Assembly: GCA_963920575.1 (NCBI GenBank)
Contig: OY986968.1
Location: 22,512,129 to 22,576,128, forward strand
Direction of reading: 5' to 3'
Length of the DNA stretch: 64,000 nucleotides
Source of the DNA: Narthecium ossifragum
Lineage: Eukaryota > Streptophyta > Magnoliopsida > Dioscoreales > Nartheciaceae
The notes below the pieces were generated by a model. It had not been told where the DNA came from. It saw only the letters and a list, made by a program, of their open reading frames with translations, and did not search any database. Below, piece by piece: positions 58,509 to 64,000 of the stretch; the first letter of the stretch is position 1; every line of letters starts with the position of its first letter. The position numbers and the translations under genes were made by a program.

Positions 58509-59232
58509 ACTTTTGTTTGAATTTGTACCTTCGGATATTGCAATATCATGTATAGTTTTGAGATTTTCAATATCAATTAGGTTTGGATTTGCTACACCTT
58601 ATATCATGGAAAAGATGGAGAAGAATACTTTAAAGATCCCCTCCCCTGTTTTCTATTGTTCTTAAACAATTTGCATGGTTTTATTTATGCATACAATTTA
58701 AATAGCATTGCGATTGAGAACCCAGGTTTCTCAGCATTGCAATTGAGAACCCAAGTTCCTTAGCAGTGCAGTTGTTCTGCAAGGAGTGCTATAAAATGCA
58801 ATTCCCTTGTCAAAATATAACTGGGCATATGCATTGCAATTTCAACACATGACTGGACATCATTTCCCCTCCAACAGAATTTACTACTAATCAAAACATA
58901 AGTGGACATTATTGCACACCATTTCCTTGTTAATTGAGAACACAACAAGTACAAATAAATCATACAATTTCAACAATGTCTGCACAACTGGCTAGATAGA
59001 TATCAGTACCAGTTTCATATCATTGTGAGCAATACAATTTCAATACATAACAGTTTGAGAATTGTCATACAAAAAATTGACAACACATTCATCACTTGAC
59101 AGTTCGAGAACTGTCGTACAAAAAATTGACAACCCATTCATCACTTGACAGTTTGAGAACTGTCATACAAAAAGGTATCATCCACAAAATACAATCCAAA
59201 GTATAACCATCAATCAGACCATACAGAATCCA
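58509..59232. other. Non-coding stretch between the two convergent MULE genes
   Basis: It holds two sets of short tandem repeats: AGCATTGC(G/A)ATTGAGAACCCA twice near 58705-58755, and a 47-48 bp unit with TGACAGTT(C/T)GAGAACTGTC and CAAAAAATTGACAAC repeated about 2.5 times at 59050-59175. Inverted words (ACAGTTTGAGAACTGTC) could form small hairpins. Such intergenic repeats may act in 3' end formation of both genes; this is inference. Confidence 0.6.
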
Positions 59233-62200
59233 TCAGACCCTCCATGGAGCTCTAGATCTATTAACTGGAGCTCTAGATCTGGTAGATGGGGGTGCTTCAT
59301 CAGGGGTGTAAAGGCCCATCCCGAAGCCATGAGGAGTCATCCCAGGTTCACTACAAATGCAAATGATTTAGGTTAAAACTAATCAAGTGAAGGCTAAAAT
59401 AAAGCACTATTTACCCATAAAACACTTGCTCTCTAGAAGTTGATGCTATTGACCCTCTTCTTGGTCTTCCCCTTCCTCTGCCTCTACCAGCCTTAGGTCC
59501 ACTAGTTCCCCTACCAACCTCAGCATTACCCCCATCACCTCTAGCTTCACCATTTCCCCTTCCTTTGACTCTACCAGCTTTAGGTCCACCAGTTCCCCTA
59601 CGAACCCCAATTTTCTGTTTTCCTTTGCCACCACTAGCTCCAATATTCCCTCTGCCTCGACCACCCCTGCGAAAAGAAGATGTGAAACTTAGATAAATTA
59701 ATTCTTTCAAACACAATTATTTACTTATCCAAACCTAGGATCCATGAAGTGTTCACCTATTGGCAGAATTGTCAATTTCTACAGCAGATGAGGCTTGGCT
59801 TTGAGACTCTGTGTTGTCTCCTACGGCTCCTCCAGTCAAAGGCTCCTTACAAGTGGTCTTGTGGTGGCCCCATTTTCCACATCTCCCACACTTATGTAGC
59901 CTTTTGCTCTTTCCCTGTGTTTCATCTGCTCCTCGAATACGCTTCTTCTTTGGCCTGCCCCTAGGCCTCCTGCTTCTTGGAGGATCCAAAGTATAACCAA
60001 GATCAACTTTCCTCCAGCACTCTTTACTTGGCAATGTACTGATGAAACCTGAGTATGCTGTCCTGTATCTGTGTCATAATGTATAGGTGTGAACATAAAT
60101 AATTGACAATTAAGCAAAGACTTAGGTAAATTGATATACTAAAATAAGCATAATACCTTGCTACGGTAAAGTAATCATCCACAAAACTATCCCAATTTGG
60201 GTTCCTCATGCGAGCTATGATGGTTGCAGCATGAATGCAGGGCAGGCCAGTGAGCTGCCACCTCCTACATGTGCAGATTTTTGAGTCCAGGTTCACTTCA
60301 CATCTATCATGATCAGATTGAACCTCAGCTTGATGGTCATTAGACATTGTCACCTTATAGCCTCCTACATTCCTGCTCATGTCAACTATGAACTTGTGAG
60401 CAATGGGAACCAACTTCCCCTTCCACCTAGCCGACAGTCGTCGTCGAAAATCCATTTTGATCATGAACTTCTTTCTTAGCATATCCACCAAACCAATACA
60501 AGGCATGTGCCTCTCATCTCTTACCCATGAATTGAAAGACTCTGATAAGTTGTTGGTCAAGTAAGCGTTCTTACTGGTCTCTGAAAAATGGTGTCTTGAC
60601 CAAGCACTCCCAATGGATGCTATCTGACTGACAGCTTCATGAGAGCTTCTCCCAAGCTCTGCAATAACAGCATCATACTCATGCTTAGTGCATGCCCTGG
60701 CTGCATCCCATAAAGCCTCCTCAAAGGCATCTCCTGGAAAGTTTTTCCTGAAGTTTTTGTAGTAGTGTCTCATGCATATCCTATGCTCTGCATTAGGAAT
60801 GATGTTAAAAACTGCCTCTTTGATTCCTTTGTCTTGGTCTGAGATTACTGTCAGGTGTTGCACCCTTCCATCCATTGCCTTCTTCAGCAACTCAAAAAAC
60901 CAAGACCATGCATTTCCAGTTTCAGACTCCACCACTGCAAATGCAACTGGGAACAAGCCATTGTTCCCATCTAGGGCAGTAGCTGCCATAAGCTCTCCCA
61001 ATTACTTACCCTTCAAGTGGGTTGAATCAACACCCAAAAAGGGCCTACATCCTGCAATAAAGCCATCCATTGATGCTTTAAAACAGCAGAAAAACCTCTC
61101 AAAAGTGTGATCTGGTCCTTCAGTGTACTCAATGACACTCCCTGGGTTCCTTAGCAATAGCTCCTCCCTCAAAGCAGGTATGTAACTAAAGGACTCACCT
61201 ATGTTCCCATGAGCCTGCTCATATGCTTCTTCTTTGGCTCTCCAGCACTTCATATATGACACAGTCACTTGATACCTATCCCACATGAGCTTCATAATAT
61301 CCTTACACTTGGTCTGTGAGTTTCCTGCCACCAACAATTTGATTTTACTACTAATCCATGCTACTGTTGCCATCTCCCCTCCAATAGAATTTTTCCCAAA
61401 ACATGTGTGAGCACCTGACGCTTTCTTGATCTCAAAGGTTCTCTTATCATAAAGTATTGAGGAATGAATCCTCCAAGGACAACTTTCTTCCTTGCACCTA
61501 ACTGTGATCCTCTCTTTGTCACTCTTGAGTACATGGTACTTGTACTTATTCTTGATAGAGTGCTGTCTAAGTGCAAGTCTCAGATGGTTTCCAGTTTTGA
61601 ACTTAGCACCTACTTCCATCACAGAATCTTCATTGTCAACAGAGGTAGAGTGACCTTCATATGAAGGTACAAAGTCTGCTTCATCTTCATTTTCAGTCCC
61701 TTCCTGCTCTCCATCTTCCTCACTGCTAACTGAATGATAGTCACTGCCGACATCTACAAAGTCTGCATCATCTTGCATGGCATCTGGATCCTCTATGTTG
61801 ATACCCTTGGCCTTCAAGAAATCTATAGAGTCAGGTTCCATGTCTGGCTCACAGTCATCAATTCTAACTTCCTCTTCTCCATCACCAGCTGCCTCACCAT
61901 AGAGCCTTGTGACATTCCTTTTAGCTTCATCCTCTACTCTGCCGTAAAGGTTTGGGGCATCACCAGTTACCACAAACATCTCCACCAGCTTCTCATCATA
62001 AGCAACAAGAACATCAAGCATTCTCCTATATTCATATTGATTCCGAATGACTTCATATTGTTTGGGATTGGATCCAGGAATTAGATATGAGATGTGCAAC
62101 TCATTGCCAAAAGTCCATGAACATAAAGCTGTTATGTCCCCTCTTAGTTCTTCTAGTGTAGAATTTCTGCTATCCACTTTGAAGGTCTTCATCTTACCAC

Positions 62201-62742
62201 ACTCATACTTCATGGTTTGAGACTTTGGCTGCTTCTTCCAAAACCCCTCATACTTGAGCCTGATATCTACCTCCCAATATGATCTGTTGTTTTTGGGTAT
62301 GCTAAAGACAAAACAAAACAGAACAATTGAGTTCTACTGTGAACTGATGATATGCAAAACAAATTACCTAAGAATTGAGTTTGCTGTAAACATAGGAGAC
62401 CATACCATAAACATATAATGCGTAGAAAAAACAAAACAATGAGAGCAAAGTAACAACTACATTAAGCTAATTGAGGCATACTATGATCAGAAGATGCACA
62501 TACACATGAAAAATCTAGTGTTCTGGTGCATAGAATGCTATGTATTAATGGGCAGCAGGAAGATACTGTGTTTTCACTTATGAACAATAGCCCTAATCAA
62601 CACTGCTACGAACAGAAGCAATAATATCACAAACATTGGGTTCCTATTTGATAGTGGGTTACCTGCGGTCTTGAAGAAGAGGGATACAACCATCTTGCAA
62701 TGGCCCCTCGACGGTGTACATGCCACTCAGCAAGTCGTCCAT
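59233..62742 (-). pseudogene. MuDR-type transposase gene, five exons, one premature stop
   Basis: Exons on minus: 62742-62663, 62301-60157, 60068-59757, 59666-59415 and 59350-59233, all with GT-AG borders and agreeing phases; total 969 codons including the final TGA. Order in the protein: short leader (MDDLLSGMYTVEG), PB1-like domain (DIRLKYEGFWKK...), acidic stretch, MuDR N-terminal DNA-binding domain (FKTGNHLRLALRQHSIKNKY... CPWRIHSS), DDE core (FLGVDSTHLKGK, VISDQDKGI, NNLSESFN), SWIM finger (CTCRRWQLTGLPCIHA), CCHC knuckle (CGRCGKWGHHKTTC) and a Gly/Arg/Pro-rich tail. Codon 61004-61002 is TAA, directly after HLKGK where family members have Tyr or similar, splitting the catalytic core. No intron can explain it because homology is continuous on both sides. 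The gene is otherwise intact, so inactivation is recent or the stop is a sequencing error. Confidence 0.93.
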
Positions 62743-63129
62743 TGTCAACTAGATTAGATCAATCCAACCCCAAAAGAACCTAAACAAATCGATGAGGGGC
62801 TGATCAAGCCATGAGGAGTCATCCCACGATGAGAGATTAGGGTTTCTAATGCCATTAAAGGTCATACCTTTGATGTGATCCCCGCTCGAACCCTGTTCTT
62901 CGTCGTCGAGGAAGCCGATCCACTGGTGCGGAGAAATCCCTAAGCCGGAGATGAAAGGTTTAGTAAACATATGAACTTAGGAAACTTAGGAAGTTTAGTA
63001 TAAGATTATTGCGCGGGAGAAACTTAGGTAGCGTTACGTGATAATGGGAGGGGCAATTAAGTAATTTTGCCCAGCCTGGTAAGATTTCAACTATGGTTAA
63101 GTTAGCTCTACGTACGGACTTTGACGGAA
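62743..63129 (-). promoter_or_regulatory. Upstream region of the MULE transposase
   Basis: 387 bases between the transposase ATG and the right terminal repeat, expected to contain its promoter and leader. An open stretch on minus (62970-62749) is probably leader, not a separate gene. No clear TATA box was picked out. Confidence 0.45.
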
Positions 63130-63241
63130 GGGCATGGTTAACATTTTCTCAATGTTTTGAGGGGTATATATGTGAAGGTAAAGATTGTAGGGGTACATTT
63201 GTAATTTAAAAAGTTTAAAAGGATACAAAAGTAAATAACCC
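63130..63241 (-). repeat. Right terminal inverted repeat of the MULE
   Basis: Reverse complement of the left repeat with few changes. Begins GGGCATGGTTAAC on plus and ends AAAAGTAAATAACCC, followed by the 9-bp target copy AATTTTTTA. Confidence 0.92.
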
Positions 63242-64000
63242 AATTTTTTAAAGGAATCATGCATCATTTACAGAATCTGGAGTTTTACCGAAATTATAGG
63301 TTCTGATATAATTTCGTTTATCTAATTGATCCGGTTTTTGAATATGTGATTCGGGGTATGCCTTTGAGTGGTTATATCAAGTTTCAAGTCAATCGGACGG
63401 CTAGATTGAAAGATAAAATATTTTCGAAGTTTACAGTATAGTTGGTTTGATTTCAATAAATCGACTATTTTAATGTTATTCTTGATATATGTTATTTTAT
63501 CTGCGGGGGCTCATGTGTGGCTTTTGGTTGAACCAGTGGAGTCGCACCTCCCATGGGTTGTGTAGAATAAATGAGCCTTAAGTATGCCATCGGCTTTGAT
63601 TAAAATATTGTTATATTATTGTCTTAGTTGTTTGATTGTTTAGCCGGGGTTGTATCCTGTTTGTACACCTAAGTGCCTATTTATCTGTTTTATCTAGACC
63701 CTTGCTAAGTGCACCCTTGGCAAGCTGTGTGTTGCTCCTAGTCTTGTATGATACTTGGCATATTGTTGCACGTTTGAACTCTTATCTGTGCGTATGATCA
63801 TACATAAATTGTTTGCACTAGTTGCATTTCTAGATTAGGCGTGGGCGATGGTCAATCGCTGATCCGGGGGCTCGGGAAGCTCGGATTTAGCCTTAGGACC
63901 GAGGCTGGGTAGCAATGTCCATGATTTAATATGTTATAATAATCTGATGATTTGAGATTAATGTCTAGTCAACTGCAAATTATATTGATTGAGGTGTAGA

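Larger units (their letters stand above)
57630..63241. mobile_element. Mutator-like element (MULE), 5,612 bp, with two convergent genes
   Basis: 112-bp terminal inverted repeats (57630-57741 and 63130-63241) start GGGTTATTTACTTTTGTATC and differ at few positions. The element is flanked by 9-bp repeats TATTTTTTA (57621-57629) and AATTTTTTA (63242-63250), 8 of 9 matching, the MULE target-duplication length. It carries a MuDR-type transposase gene (minus, 59233-62742) and a GRF zinc-finger gene (plus, 58017-58508), transcribed toward each other from near the two ends, as mudrA and mudrB are in maize MuDR. Similar terminal repeats and complete exon structure suggest recent insertion. It sits in an LTR of family B. 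Confidence 0.95.
56357..64000 (+). mobile_element. LTR of family B, copy 4, split by a Mutator-like element and running off the window
   Basis: It starts TGTGAGGACCCATTCC. LTR sequence runs to 57629, is interrupted by the transposon 57630-63241 and continues (63251 on) with the usual family B blocks: TCAAGTCAATCGGACGG, GGTTGAACCAGTGG, GATCCGGGGGCTCGGG. The LTR end is not reached. The region upstream of its TATA-like TTATATGAG (about 56955) contains a large GATCGATC array in two tandem units. Confidence 0.75.

Noticed and set aside
61002..61004. TAA in the transposase as part of an intron starting GTAAGT
   Set aside because: Conserved transposase sequence continues directly on both sides, leaving no room for an intron.

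Overview
This window is nuclear DNA from a flowering plant. Spliced genes with GT-AG introns, plant-only families (plant SCAR, SIP1-clade trihelix, B1-type Raf-like kinase) and hAT, Mutator and Ty3-type LTR elements all point there. The very GC-rich single-exon PEX7 and trihelix genes suggest a monocot, probably a commelinid; the species cannot be fixed from sequence alone.

The left 30 kb is the gene space. In order: the 3' part of a Raf-like MAPKKK-type kinase (+, 164-2793, 5' end outside the window) with a decayed copy of one exon in an intron; a non-autonomous hAT element (4145-5551); intergenic DNA; single-exon PEX7 (-, 8636-9592), divergent from a trihelix transcription factor (+, 10508-11461); an intergenic stretch of repeat debris, including a LINE-like tail and a hairpin MITE carrying four CACGTG boxes (17174-17602); and a nine-exon SCAR/WAVE gene (+, 19192-29240) whose 4.2 kb first intron holds a second hAT element.

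From about 30.7 to 52.5 kb is a nest of LTR retrotransposons. One outer element appears to run from a 5' LTR (32110-34638) to a 3' LTR (50146-52492). Inside or against it sit solo LTRs of two other families, a third hAT element, a reverse-strand gag-only element, another LTR and decayed pol pieces. A 200-base assembly gap (50795-50994) lies in the 3' LTR next to what looks like a gene-fragment-carrying MULE. Past 54.8 kb are two more LTRs; the rightmost (56357 to the window end) is split by a nearly intact 5.6 kb Mutator-like transposon (57630-63241).

The host genes serve unrelated housekeeping or regulatory jobs (kinase signalling, peroxisomal PTS2 import, transcription, actin nucleation) and do not form a pathway. 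Two things stand out. First, the Mutator-like element has 112-bp terminal inverted repeats, a 9-bp target duplication, a five-exon transposase gene broken by one nonsense codon, and a convergent second gene encoding a GRF zinc finger/coiled-coil/membrane-anchor protein where MuDR carries mudrB. Second, LTRs of at least three families carry fast-changing arrays of the palindrome GATCGATC, in several copies just upstream of the TATA box.
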